The position numbers were made by a program, and so were the translations under genes. Below are positions 17,254-25,804 of a stretch of DNA of 64,000 bases, one piece after another (positions within the stretch are counted from its first letter, which is position 1; the number at the start of each line of letters is the position of its first letter). This DNA comes from Deinococcus arboris (GTDB lineage: Bacteria; Deinococcota; Deinococci; Deinococcales; Deinococcaceae): NCBI RefSeq assembly GCF_009755355.1, contig NZ_WQLB01000016.1:1-64000 (forward strand). Direction: 5' to 3'. Below the pieces are notes generated by a model, which was given only the letters and a program-made list of their open reading frames with translations, had not been told where the DNA came from and searched no databases.

Positions 17254-18663
17254 CTAATGATTCGGCAGATGTTCCATTGCGGCCGCCTCTTCGTAGGGCT
17301 GCACGACCACAAAGCCGTTGCCCTGAAAGGCCATCTGAAGGGTTTCGCCGCCGCCACGCCCAAACATTGACCGCAAGTCCTGACTGACGCGCAGGTCGGG
17401 CCGCAGGTGGTCGCTCCAGGCAATGGTGGCGTTGGGGTCGGTGAACACCGGTTCCTGGGGCGTGACGCGCAGGGTCAGGGGCTGCCCGTGGCTCAGGATG
17501 GCGACCAGACCGTTGCCGCGCACCTGCACGCTAAAGAGGCCCCCCGCCACCATTCCCGCCATAGAGCGCTGCATGGTGATCTCGTGGGTCACGGTGTCTT
17601 CAAACGCCAGCAGGCTCTTGCCGTTGATGTTCAGGGTGTCCCCCTGGAGCCGGATGATCGAGATTTCCTTGCCCTGATCGGCGAGGTAGCACACCCCCTG
17701 GCCCTGGATGCTGACCAGCGGCCCCATCTCGCCGCTGCCCATCCGCATGGCGGCGCCCAGCAGCGCGCCCATGCGGTTCCCCCCCGAGCGCATGCCGCCC
17801 ATCAGGTCACTGAGGGTGCTGGCCCGCTGAAAGTCGAGGCGGCCCTTATAGGCAATCATCGCCCCGAGTTTGCTCCAGACCCGCCCGTTGACCTTGACCT
17901 CCAGCATCTTGCTTGACTCCAGCTCGAACACGTCGCCAGGCCGGTCCTGCTCGGCACTGCCCCGCAGAAAGTCCGAGATGCTGGTGCCCAGGCCCCCCGC
18001 CCCACTGGACCCGCCTGTTCCGGGGCCTGGCGCGGGTGGCGGCGGCGCTGGGGGAGGAACAGGCGCCGGGTCGGTCCAGGCTGGCGCCGGAGCGGGTGAA
18101 GGCGCGGGTGCTGGCGCCGAGGGGGCTGGGGGAGGCGGTGTCTGGTTCTCCACCGCCTGACCGCCAAAGTAGGTCAGGAGTGAATCCAGGCCGCCCTGGA
18201 ATCCCTGCGCGACGCTGCCCAGCCGCCACTCGCCAGCGTGCCGGTAGAGTTCGGCAATCATCAGGGCCCGCTCGGCGGTAAAGAGGGTGCCGTTCAGGGG
18301 AATGACGGCCTGCTCGCTGCCCTGGGCTGTCTGGACGCTCAGGCGCAGCTGGCCCAGCTGGCTCATGGGCCGCTGGTCATGCGAAATCACGAACACCAGC
18401 CGCTCAATGCTGGCCGGCAGCGCCGAGAGGTCAAGGTCGAAGGTGGCGCGGCCGCCCTCAAGGTTCAGCGTAACCTCGCGCCCAGGGCTCTGAAGCTGGT
18501 TATAAAAGATGAAATACCGGTCGTCGCGGAGCTTTCGTTCACGGTCCAGACCGAAGAGGCTGACATCGGCCTGGGCCAGGTCGTGCGTGACCTGAACGCG
18601 CAGGCGCGGGTCGGGGAGGAAGTCGGACAGCCTGCGTTTCTCGCCGGGTTGAAGTTGCGTCAT
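17254..18663 (-). CDS. TerD-AIM24 fusion protein
   Basis: A 469-aa protein joining two families that are separate elsewhere in this locus. Residues 1-170 are a TerA-type TerD domain (DVSLFGLDRERKLRDDRYFI). Residues about 175-240 are a Pro/Ala-rich linker. Residues about 245-469 are an AIM24 beta domain (LLAFEDTVTHEITMQRSM, GGGETLQMAFQGNGFVVVQ). The ATG at 18663 matches the N-terminus of the other TerA-type proteins (LQPGEKRRLSDF); an upstream frame to 18801 is unlikely. It is on the opposite strand to the ter operon. The fusion argues that AIM24 works physically with TerD. Confidence 0.9.
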   Translation of the reverse strand: MTQLQPGEKRRLSDFLPDPRLRVQVTHDLAQADVSLFGLDRERKLRDDRYFIFYNQLQSPGREVTLNLEGGRATFDLDLSALPASIERLVFVISHDQRPMSQLGQLRLSVQTAQGSEQAVIPLNGTLFTAERALMIAELYRHAGEWRLGSVAQGFQGGLDSLLTYFGGQAVENQTPPPPAPSAPAPAPSPAPAPAWTDPAPVPPPAPPPPAPGPGTGGSSGAGGLGTSISDFLRGSAEQDRPGDVFELESSKMLEVKVNGRVWSKLGAMIAYKGRLDFQRASTLSDLMGGMRSGGNRMGALLGAAMRMGSGEMGPLVSIQGQGVCYLADQGKEISIIRLQGDTLNINGKSLLAFEDTVTHEITMQRSMAGMVAGGLFSVQVRGNGLVAILSHGQPLTLRVTPQEPVFTDPNATIAWSDHLRPDLRVSQDLRSMFGRGGGETLQMAFQGNGFVVVQPYEEAAAMEHLPNH

Positions 18664-18939
18664 GGGGCACCTCGCGGGAAGGAACAGGGCCACGGGTGCC
18701 CTGCCGAACGAATGAACTTCAGACCAGTCTAGCTGTCCTACGTGCGTGTTCAGTGCCACGGCCCTGGTCGGCCGCTGGGGTGTTGGCCTGAAGAGCCGCA
18801 ACTGGTGCGGGCGTCAGGCATGATCCACCGGGTTTGCCCAGGTCGTCACTCCTCAATCGCATACCTGAACTACCGTTCCGAGCTTGAGCTGAGAAAGTCA
18901 TCTGGGACGACGTTTATGCCTGACGAGAGGGGAGACGGC

Positions 18940-21864
18940 TCAGGTCTCTTCCCACGAGTCGCCTCCCCTGTGCCACTCCTGAACCCAGGCCAGCAGTTCT
19001 GGCGCCGCCATGGGCCGCCCAAACAGATACCCCTGCATGGCCGCGCACCCCAGATTCAGCAGGCAGCGCGCCTGTTCCGTGGTTTCCACGCCCTCGGCGA
19101 TCACGCCCAGATTCAGGCTGCGGCCCAGCGCAATCACGGCTTCGACCACCGCCGAGGCCTGTGGATCGTCCGGCACCGTTTTCAGAAAGGACCGGTCTAT
19201 CTTCAGGGTCTGCACCGGAAAGTTCTGCAGGTAGCTCAGGCTGGAATAGCCTGTGCCGAAATCATCAATCGAAACGCACACCTCCAGGGCCTGCAGCGCC
19301 CGCAAGGTCTGCTGCACGCGGGCGATATCGGTGATGAGCATGCTTTCGGTCAATTCCAGTTCCAGCAGCCGGGGGGGCAGGCCCGTGTTGCGCAGGCACC
19401 GCTCGACCATGTCCACAAACCCAGGGTCCGTAAACTGAACCGCTGAGATATTGACCGAGACGGCGAGTTCCTCGCCTGAAGCCTGCGCCCAGGCGCGGCT
19501 CTGCTGGCAGGCTGTTTCTAGCACCCAGGCGCCCAGCGGCACAATCAGGCCGCTGGCCTCGGCGAGCGGAATGAATTCCAGAGGCGAGATGGGCCGGCCA
19601 TCCGGGCGCGTCCAGCGCAGCAGCGCTTCAACGCCAAGCACCTGCCTCGTCCAGAGGTTCACTTTGGGCTGATACACCAGACTGAACTGACGCTGGTCCA
19701 GGGCCCGGCGCAGCTCTGCCTGAAGAAGTTGACGGGCCAGGCTGGCCTCATGAATGGACCGGGAAAAGAAGCGGTGGCGGCCCCGGCCCTCATCCTTGGC
19801 GCGGTACATCGCGGCGTCGGCATGCTGCAGGAGGGTGTCGGTGTCCTCGCCGTCCTCTGGATAGAGGGCGACACCAATGCTGAACGAGGTGTCAACCCGG
19901 TGGCCAGCCAGGTGATAGGGCGCGCTGATGACCTCCATCAATTTGCCGAGCACCGTTTCAACATCTGCCGTTTCCCGAATGTCGGGCAGCATCACGATAA
20001 ATTCGTCGCCGCCCTGCCGGCTGACCGTATCCGACGCCCGCAGCGCCGCGCGCAGGCGTCCGGCAATGGACTGCAGCAGCTCGTCGCCGACGTGGTGACC
20101 CAGAGAATCGTTCACGTTCTTGAAGTGGTCCATATCGAGAAACAGCACGGCAAACCGCCCACCCTGCCGCCGGGCGCGTTCTATGGCCTGCGACACCCGG
20201 TCGCGCAGCAGCAGCCGGTTAGGCAGGTCGGTCAACGAGTCATGCTGCGCCAGGTGGCTCATGTGCCGGGCCATCGCGCGAGTGTCTGAAACGTCGTGAA
20301 ACACCAGGACGGCGCCCAGCAGCTGGCCGGCTTCATTCAGAATCGGCGCCGCTGAATCTTCGACGCTGTACATCTGGCCGCTGCGGCTGCGCAGATTGGT
20401 GTTCCGGGCCAGGCTGAGTGTCTGGTGGTCCCGCAGCACCTGGCGCAGTGGATTGGGCACCGCCGTGAGCGTGTCTTCTTCCAGCAGCGTCATGACCTCT
20501 TCGACGGGCCGGCCGTGGGCCTCGGCCAGGGTCCAGCCGGTCAGGCGCTCGGCGGGGGCATTCAGAAACGTGACCTGGCCCTGGGGATCTGTGGTGACCA
20601 CGCCGTCGCCGATAGAAGCCAGGGTGACCCTGGCCAGTTCCTTCTGTTCCAGCAGCGCCTGCTCGGCGGCCTTGCGGGCCGTGATGTCCATCCCCAGGGC
20701 AATAAAGCCGCGCACTTCCTCGCCTGATCCGTCAGGGACCAGCGACAGTTCGATGGTGCGGCGGCGGCCGCTGACATCGACGAGCGTGCCTTCAAACCGC
20801 TGCGGCTCGCCGCCCAGGGCCAGCTGCATCAGCGGCAGGTTGAGCGCGTAGATCTCTGGGCTCATCAGTTCCTGAATATGCCGCCCCCGCATCTCGGCCG
20901 GGTCGAAGCCGTACCAGTCGGTGTAGGTCGGGTTGGCAAAGCGGTTTCGCAGTTCCCGGTCCCAGTACCCGATCAGGGCCGGCAGATTGTTCATGACCAT
21001 CTGGAGGTCTTGGGTCACGCGAACCCGCTCGGTCACGTCGGTCTGGGTGCCGGTGACCCGTTCGGGGCGGCCCTGGGCGTCGCGGGTGGTGACCCGGCCG
21101 CGCAGCTGAAACCAGCGCCATTCGCCGCCTGTCTGCCGCGCCCGGTACTCGGTATTCAGGGGCGTGCCGCTGTCCAGATGAGCCCTGTAGGCGGCCAGCA
21201 GTCCAGGCAGGTCGCCGGGATGCACGCGGGCCAGCCAGGCGTCCAGGGTCGCCGGCGCCTGTTCGCTGGGGCCCAGCATCCGCCCAAACCGTTCAGACAC
21301 GAACAGGTCGCCTGTCTGGGGCCGCCAGTCCCAGACACCGTCCTCGGTGGCTTCCAGGGCCAGCTGCAGGCGCTCGTTCAGGGCGTGCAGCTGCGTCTCG
21401 CCCTTGACCTGAGCGTCAATATCCTGAATCTGTGACACGAAGAAAGCGGGCGCGCCGTCCTCGTTCAGAATCAGGGAGACATTGAGCTGGGTCCACAGCA
21501 GGGTGCCGTCCTGGCGCCAGTAGCGCTTGCGCAGCTCGTACTGGTCAATCTCGCCGGCCAGCATCTGCCCCAGCAGCTGCAAATCGCTGTTCAGGTCATC
21601 GGGAAAGGTGATGTCCTGAAAGGTCAGGTTCAGCAGGTCTTCGGCCGTATACCCCAGCATGCGGCACAGCGCCTCGTTGACCGTCATGAACTGGCCACCG
21701 GGCGACACCAGCGCCATGCCAATCGGCGACCGCCGGAACATGGCCGCGAACAGCTGCGCCTCCTGCTCAGGCACAGGCGCACCGGCCGGCAGGTGGGCTG
21801 AAAGGGGCCATATGAGGATTGTAAGCCGCTCACGGCGCCGCCGGGCCTGCGGCCTCCCTGTCAC
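18940..21864 (-). CDS. PAS-PAS-PAS-PAS-GGDEF-EAL cyclic-di-GMP enzyme
   Basis: A 974-aa signalling protein without membrane segments. Four PAS/PAC sensor repeats occupy about 40-150, 170-290, 290-410 and 415-540. The GGDEF diguanylate cyclase domain (~545-705) has the exact active-site motif GGDEF (~616) and an inhibitory I-site RxxD (RASD) five residues before it. The EAL phosphodiesterase domain (~715-970) keeps GVEALLRW, the DDFGTGYSSL loop and VIAEGVET. Both catalytic domains look active, so it could make or degrade c-di-GMP depending on the PAS signal. The start is not certain; GTG/ATG codons to about residue 50 are possible. It is divergent from the lipoprotein gene at 21911. Confidence 0.95.
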   Translation of the reverse strand: MTGRPQARRRRERLTILIWPLSAHLPAGAPVPEQEAQLFAAMFRRSPIGMALVSPGGQFMTVNEALCRMLGYTAEDLLNLTFQDITFPDDLNSDLQLLGQMLAGEIDQYELRKRYWRQDGTLLWTQLNVSLILNEDGAPAFFVSQIQDIDAQVKGETQLHALNERLQLALEATEDGVWDWRPQTGDLFVSERFGRMLGPSEQAPATLDAWLARVHPGDLPGLLAAYRAHLDSGTPLNTEYRARQTGGEWRWFQLRGRVTTRDAQGRPERVTGTQTDVTERVRVTQDLQMVMNNLPALIGYWDRELRNRFANPTYTDWYGFDPAEMRGRHIQELMSPEIYALNLPLMQLALGGEPQRFEGTLVDVSGRRRTIELSLVPDGSGEEVRGFIALGMDITARKAAEQALLEQKELARVTLASIGDGVVTTDPQGQVTFLNAPAERLTGWTLAEAHGRPVEEVMTLLEEDTLTAVPNPLRQVLRDHQTLSLARNTNLRSRSGQMYSVEDSAAPILNEAGQLLGAVLVFHDVSDTRAMARHMSHLAQHDSLTDLPNRLLLRDRVSQAIERARRQGGRFAVLFLDMDHFKNVNDSLGHHVGDELLQSIAGRLRAALRASDTVSRQGGDEFIVMLPDIRETADVETVLGKLMEVISAPYHLAGHRVDTSFSIGVALYPEDGEDTDTLLQHADAAMYRAKDEGRGRHRFFSRSIHEASLARQLLQAELRRALDQRQFSLVYQPKVNLWTRQVLGVEALLRWTRPDGRPISPLEFIPLAEASGLIVPLGAWVLETACQQSRAWAQASGEELAVSVNISAVQFTDPGFVDMVERCLRNTGLPPRLLELELTESMLITDIARVQQTLRALQALEVCVSIDDFGTGYSSLSYLQNFPVQTLKIDRSFLKTVPDDPQASAVVEAVIALGRSLNLGVIAEGVETTEQARCLLNLGCAAMQGYLFGRPMAAPELLAWVQEWHRGGDSWEET

Positions 21865-21910
21865 TAGCGTGTCATCCCCAGCTGATTAGCGTCGTGGCCG
21901 AGGTAGACCT

Positions 21911-24046
21911 ATGTTTCATCAGCCTGTTCGCCTGATTTCTCTTCTGACCCTCTTGCTGCTGTCGGCCTGCTCGGCGCCGTCTGCGCCCGCTGGCCCGCCT
22001 ACGCCTGCCCCAGGCACGCCCCCCACAGGGCCAGTCGTCACGCCAGATGAATTGGCGGCGCTTGACCGCCGCGCCGCCGCCCTAGCCCTGCGCGCCGCCA
22101 GCGGTGACCTGGCGGCGCTGCGCGACGCCCTGGCCGAAGCGGGCATTGCTGTGCGCCGCCTGAACGGTGAGGTGGTGCGGCCCGCTGCGCAACCGGCGCT
22201 GGGTCTAGCCCTGGCGGCCGATGACCCCGAAGCGCTGGCCCATCTTCAGGCCCAGGGCGGGGCCATCACGCTGGGCGACCTGGCGCAGACCCTTCAGACG
22301 GTCTGGCCCCAGGCGGATGCGGTGCGGCTCCCGGCGCTCATTCAGGCTGATCTGCGGGCGGGGGTGGGCAGTGCGGTGCCGACCGTGCGCTTCTGGGCGC
22401 GGTTCGTGGTGGCCCTGGGCGGCCCGGCGAACGACCTGCTGACCAGCCAGACCCCGCAGCAGGTCCCCCTGAACGCGGCGCAGCAGAGCCTGCTGCTGCT
22501 GCGCCTGTCGGGGGGGCTGGCGCGTCTGGCCCAGAGCCGGGGCGTCACGGTCCCCACGCAGCCTCCCGCCCTGCTGCGGGCCCAGGACGCCGCCCCGCCC
22601 TGCACCTTCGGCGGCACGGAAGGCACCATCATGGACGGCGCCGCCAGCGTCATCACCACCGGGGTCGGTGAGCTGCTGGGCTATCTGGACTCGGTGAGCG
22701 CCGCGCCGGGCGAAAGTCCTATGGACACCGCCGCTGGGCTGCTGGGCAACGCGAACCTCCTGCTCAGTTACCTGAAGTTCACGCTGACGTTTGCGAGTTT
22801 CCAGCTGGACCTGACCACCGATACTGACACCCTTCAGCGCACCCAGAGCATGGTCCACGACGGCGACGGTGTGGTGACGGCGCGCGCCAAGGTCTGGTAT
22901 GACCTGAGCGCCAACTGGCAGTACGCCAACTGTTTTCGCCTGGCCTTTAACGTGGCCGGGCTGGACTTCAGCGCGCCCAACGCTGGCGCGGTCGAGGGCG
23001 CTGACCTGCGCTGGCGCGTGTTTGCGGCGCAGGGGGACGGCTCCTACGCCGACCAGCACACCAGCGTCGTCGCCGCGCGCCCTGGCGAGGAAGTGATGCA
23101 CGACAAGACCGACGCAGGAGGTGTGGCCGAACTGCACTTCGAGGGCCTGCGGCAAAAAGAAGACCTGGGCGACGCGCCCAAAGCGGTCGAGAAGACAGGC
23201 GAGGTCTCCGTGCAGGCCACCATCAAGAGTGCGGCCCTGGCCGCTGACCTGGTGGACGCCCTGGGCACGGGGTTGGGCGGCCTTGGCGGGCTGGTGGGGA
23301 TGCCCGCCGAGCTGCTGTACCGCATGTGGCCCATCTCCTCAACCCTGCCACTCAAGGTGCGGGACTGGGCGCCGGCCTGTTCGGACGTGCAGGGCGACAC
23401 CTGCTGGACCGGCAAGGTCACGGTTCAGGACCGCCGCAAGGAAGAGACGGTGCTGCTGGACCCCACCAAGAAACCGGCCGGCACCGATCTGGAAACTGCC
23501 GACGCGGTGGCCGTCTACACCATCACGGGCGGCAGCGGCATCAGCGAACACAGTCACAATGCCGCCCTGGACGCGCAGGCAACCTTCAAGAGCGACTACG
23601 CCCACCACATCAACTATGACGCGGCCTACGCCGTGGAATGCGCTAACGGCAGCCAGCGCACCAACATCCAGAAAAACACCTCCAAGGAGGATTCCAGCGC
23701 CCAGGTGGCCGGTGACGACCGGCTGGGCCTGACGCTTGAACCGGGCGGGAGCTACACCCTGAACCTCTCGTACATGTATGGGGCTAAGACCCGGGCGGTG
23801 CCCGGGCAGATCAGGACCACCACCTATTTCAAGGGCGGCTGCAACCCTTACGGCGACCGCAACGACGCCCGCGACGTGCCCAACGAGCGCACCCACAGCT
23901 GGGGCGGCTTCAAGGTGACTGGCCAGGCGAGTACCCAAAACGGCGTGACCACCCTGACCGGCCAGCAGACCTTCACGCTGCGGGTGGACGGCCTGCCCAC
24001 CACGCGCACCGTCACCTGGACGATTCACCGCATCGAAGCGCCGTAA
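21911..24046 (+). CDS. Large lipoprotein of unknown function
   Basis: A 711-aa exported lipoprotein. Residues 1-20 are a lipoprotein signal ending in the lipobox LLSAC, with Cys20 as the lipidation site, followed by a Pro-rich spacer. The rest is a large Ala/Leu-rich helical part (~40-220) and a mostly beta C-terminal part with several Cys pairs. Families were not recognised. One hydrophobic stretch near 445-470 (ALGTGLGGLGGLVGMPAELL) is Gly-rich. It starts 46 bp from the divergent c-di-GMP gene. It is probably surface-exposed or in the cell envelope. Confidence 0.85.
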   Translation: MFHQPVRLISLLTLLLLSACSAPSAPAGPPTPAPGTPPTGPVVTPDELAALDRRAAALALRAASGDLAALRDALAEAGIAVRRLNGEVVRPAAQPALGLALAADDPEALAHLQAQGGAITLGDLAQTLQTVWPQADAVRLPALIQADLRAGVGSAVPTVRFWARFVVALGGPANDLLTSQTPQQVPLNAAQQSLLLLRLSGGLARLAQSRGVTVPTQPPALLRAQDAAPPCTFGGTEGTIMDGAASVITTGVGELLGYLDSVSAAPGESPMDTAAGLLGNANLLLSYLKFTLTFASFQLDLTTDTDTLQRTQSMVHDGDGVVTARAKVWYDLSANWQYANCFRLAFNVAGLDFSAPNAGAVEGADLRWRVFAAQGDGSYADQHTSVVAARPGEEVMHDKTDAGGVAELHFEGLRQKEDLGDAPKAVEKTGEVSVQATIKSAALAADLVDALGTGLGGLGGLVGMPAELLYRMWPISSTLPLKVRDWAPACSDVQGDTCWTGKVTVQDRRKEETVLLDPTKKPAGTDLETADAVAVYTITGGSGISEHSHNAALDAQATFKSDYAHHINYDAAYAVECANGSQRTNIQKNTSKEDSSAQVAGDDRLGLTLEPGGSYTLNLSYMYGAKTRAVPGQIRTTTYFKGGCNPYGDRNDARDVPNERTHSWGGFKVTGQASTQNGVTTLTGQQTFTLRVDGLPTTRTVTWTIHRIEAP

Positions 24047-24539
24047 CGGCGAGCCTGAGGGGCGGCACAGGCCCGCCGAATAACTCAAGAGGACAAGGGG
24101 GGCCTGAGGCGTCGTTGCTCAGGCCCTCCGCGCTGTTTGGGAGCCGCTCTGGAAAGTGTGGGTGGCAGGGGAGGGGCGACGAGCCCGCTTAGTTGGCTGA
24201 GGCCGACTTGGAAGGCCGCCAATTCATTCTTGGATTGCAGGCCAGCGGGCAGTCGGCTCACGAGGCATGCCCGCGAGAGGCAGAGCCTTGCGCTGCTGAG
24301 CAGGCTACCGCTTAGCGGTGACAGCCTCAGCGGCTCTGAGGTTCTGCGCTTAACCCTTCATCTGGCTCTTCTGCTGCATATACGGTGGCGCTAAGCAGCT
24401 TGCTAGCCGCCATGCCAAACCTCTGCCCGCTCTTTCCCGGTGCTCCCGCCGCCTCCGTTCTGACCCTGTCACCCAGCTGTCACTCTGATCTTTCTAAGGT
24501 GATGGCAACGGTCAAAGCGACCAAGTCAAGGAGCCCACC
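24047..24539. other. 493-bp intergenic region with a GC hairpin
   Basis: No gene seen. A hairpin GGGCCTGAG / CTCAGGCCC (24100-24108 with 24118-24126) follows the lipoprotein gene and may be its terminator, though there is no T-run. The rest contains short repeats of GCTTAGC/GCTAAGC type and no ORF with family resemblance. It may be decayed sequence. Confidence 0.45.
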
Positions 24540-25370
24540 ATGAACACCAAGACCAACCTCTGCCTCTCCCTTCTGTTCGCCCTCGCCTCCACCTCGGCCC
24601 ACGCAGCCACCGTTCCGGCCGCCCTCCAGGGCCAGTGGGAATACGGCTACGTGTCGCCCATCGAGTACTACGACCCCAGCACCGGCAAGTACGCCGAGGG
24701 CAGCGGCACCAGCGAAATCATCCGCATCAAGGCAGACGGCAGCTACGAGCGAAACGGCATCATCGTGGTGTCTACCTACGGCTGCACGTCCAAGCTGCTG
24801 ACCACCAGCAAGGGCAAGGTCACCCTGAAGGGCAATATCCTGACCTTCACGCCGACCACGGCCCACAACAAGGGCTACAACTGCTCGCCCAGCAAGGTGT
24901 ACGAGAACCACAAGCTGACCCCGTCGGTCTTTACCTGGAAAATTAACGGCGAGACGCTCTCGCTGGGCGACCCCAAGGGCGAGGCCAGAGACAGCCTCTA
25001 CAACCGGCCACGCCTCCTGGGTGGCACGGCCGCCGACCAGAAGGAGCGGCGCGTGACAGGCCTGCTGAGCGCGCCGCAGGGCCACAGCCTCAAGGGCGCC
25101 ATGGTGATTGCCTGCCGCGTAGACCTGGGCTGCGCCGACGAAGGCAGCATCCGCTTCGTGACGCTCTCGGGCACAGGCCACCAGCAGAGTTTCAGCATTG
25201 ATGGTCTGGAGGCCACCCCCTACGAGCTGCTGGCCTGGGAAGACACCAACGGCAACGGCGAGCCGGATGAAGGGGACTGGGTGGACGCCGCTTCGGCCAA
25301 AGGGCAGACCGGCATCACCCTGACGCCGCCCATGACCAACGTCTCGCTGAAGTTAGAGCTGTGGCGCTAG
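24540..25370 (+). CDS. Secreted beta-rich protein, paralogue of 27460 gene
   Basis: A 276-aa protein with a Sec signal peptide (residues 1-22, ending AHA). The N-terminal module (~25-150) starts PAALQGQWEYG, contains a Cys pair, and resembles the first half of the protein at 27460-28431 (PAALTGEWLIG), so the two define a small local paralogue family with a lipocalin-like layout. Residues ~165-276 form a second module with an Asp-rich loop (WEDTNGNGEPDEGDW) that looks like a Ca-binding site. Its stop codon TAG lies inside the left terminal repeat of the palindromic element that follows. Confidence 0.85.
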   Translation: MNTKTNLCLSLLFALASTSAHAATVPAALQGQWEYGYVSPIEYYDPSTGKYAEGSGTSEIIRIKADGSYERNGIIVVSTYGCTSKLLTTSKGKVTLKGNILTFTPTTAHNKGYNCSPSKVYENHKLTPSVFTWKINGETLSLGDPKGEARDSLYNRPRLLGGTAADQKERRVTGLLSAPQGHSLKGAMVIACRVDLGCADEGSIRFVTLSGTGHQQSFSIDGLEATPYELLAWEDTNGNGEPDEGDWVDAASAKGQTGITLTPPMTNVSLKLELWR

Positions 25371-25496
25371 AGCAGTTCTCCGAATTCCGCCGTCTGGAGA
25401 AGAGCACCCCAGACGGCTCCATTCTCCGTCCTGCTCTGCGAAATTCACTCGCTCCACTCGGTCAAAAAGATGTCATCTTTTTGACAAATGCTCTAG
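25367..25496. repeat. 130-bp palindromic MITE-like element
   Basis: Bounded by the inverted repeat CTAGAGCA / TGCTCTAG (25367-25374 with 25489-25496). Inside are two further strong inverted repeats: GCCGTCTGG / CCAGACGGC (25389-25397 with 25409-25417), and a 25-nt palindrome (25461-25485) of GTCAAAAAGATG and its complement around one T. An AGAGCAG/CTGCTCT pairing links the first part. It carries no ORF. It sits directly on the stop codon of the preceding gene. It resembles small non-coding repeats or MITEs reported in Deinococcus; the exact family was not identified. Confidence 0.75.
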
Positions 25497-25506
25497 GACG
25501 CCGGCC

Positions 25507-25713
25507 GTGAATGACCTCACCGCCGAGGCCCCAGGCGGCGCCAGCTACCGCCTGTCGGTCTGGCCCGCCAGGCCGGGACACCGGCTCTGGCGCGCCCGCA
25601 TCGAGTGTATGAACGGCACCCACCACGAGTTTCAGGAACCCGACGACGCCCTGCTGTTTCTGTATCACCGCCTGATTCGGCCTGGCACAGAGTCTGTCTG
25701 TTCCGAGTTGTAA
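25507..25713 (+). CDS. Small hypothetical protein
   Basis: A 68-aa soluble ORF with a GTG start, 10 nt after the palindromic element. The sequence (YRLSVWPARPGHRLWRARI, then HEFQEPDDALLFLYH) is protein-like and has the feel of a small beta-beta-alpha domain, but no family is recognised. It precedes the chitinase gene by 91 nt. Confidence 0.5.
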   Translation: MNDLTAEAPGGASYRLSVWPARPGHRLWRARIECMNGTHHEFQEPDDALLFLYHRLIRPGTESVCSEL

Positions 25714-25804
25714 ACGCAACAGAACTGAGTTGCACACTCCACGCCTGGACTCCGTCCTGCTCCTTCTAAGCCCCCTATTTCCCTGTCTTCTACTGGAGGT
25801 TGAG

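Noticed and set aside
16929..17423. 164-codon minus-strand frame upstream of the Trp-rich protein
   Set aside because: Overlaps the TerD-AIM24 gene in another frame and has low-quality composition.
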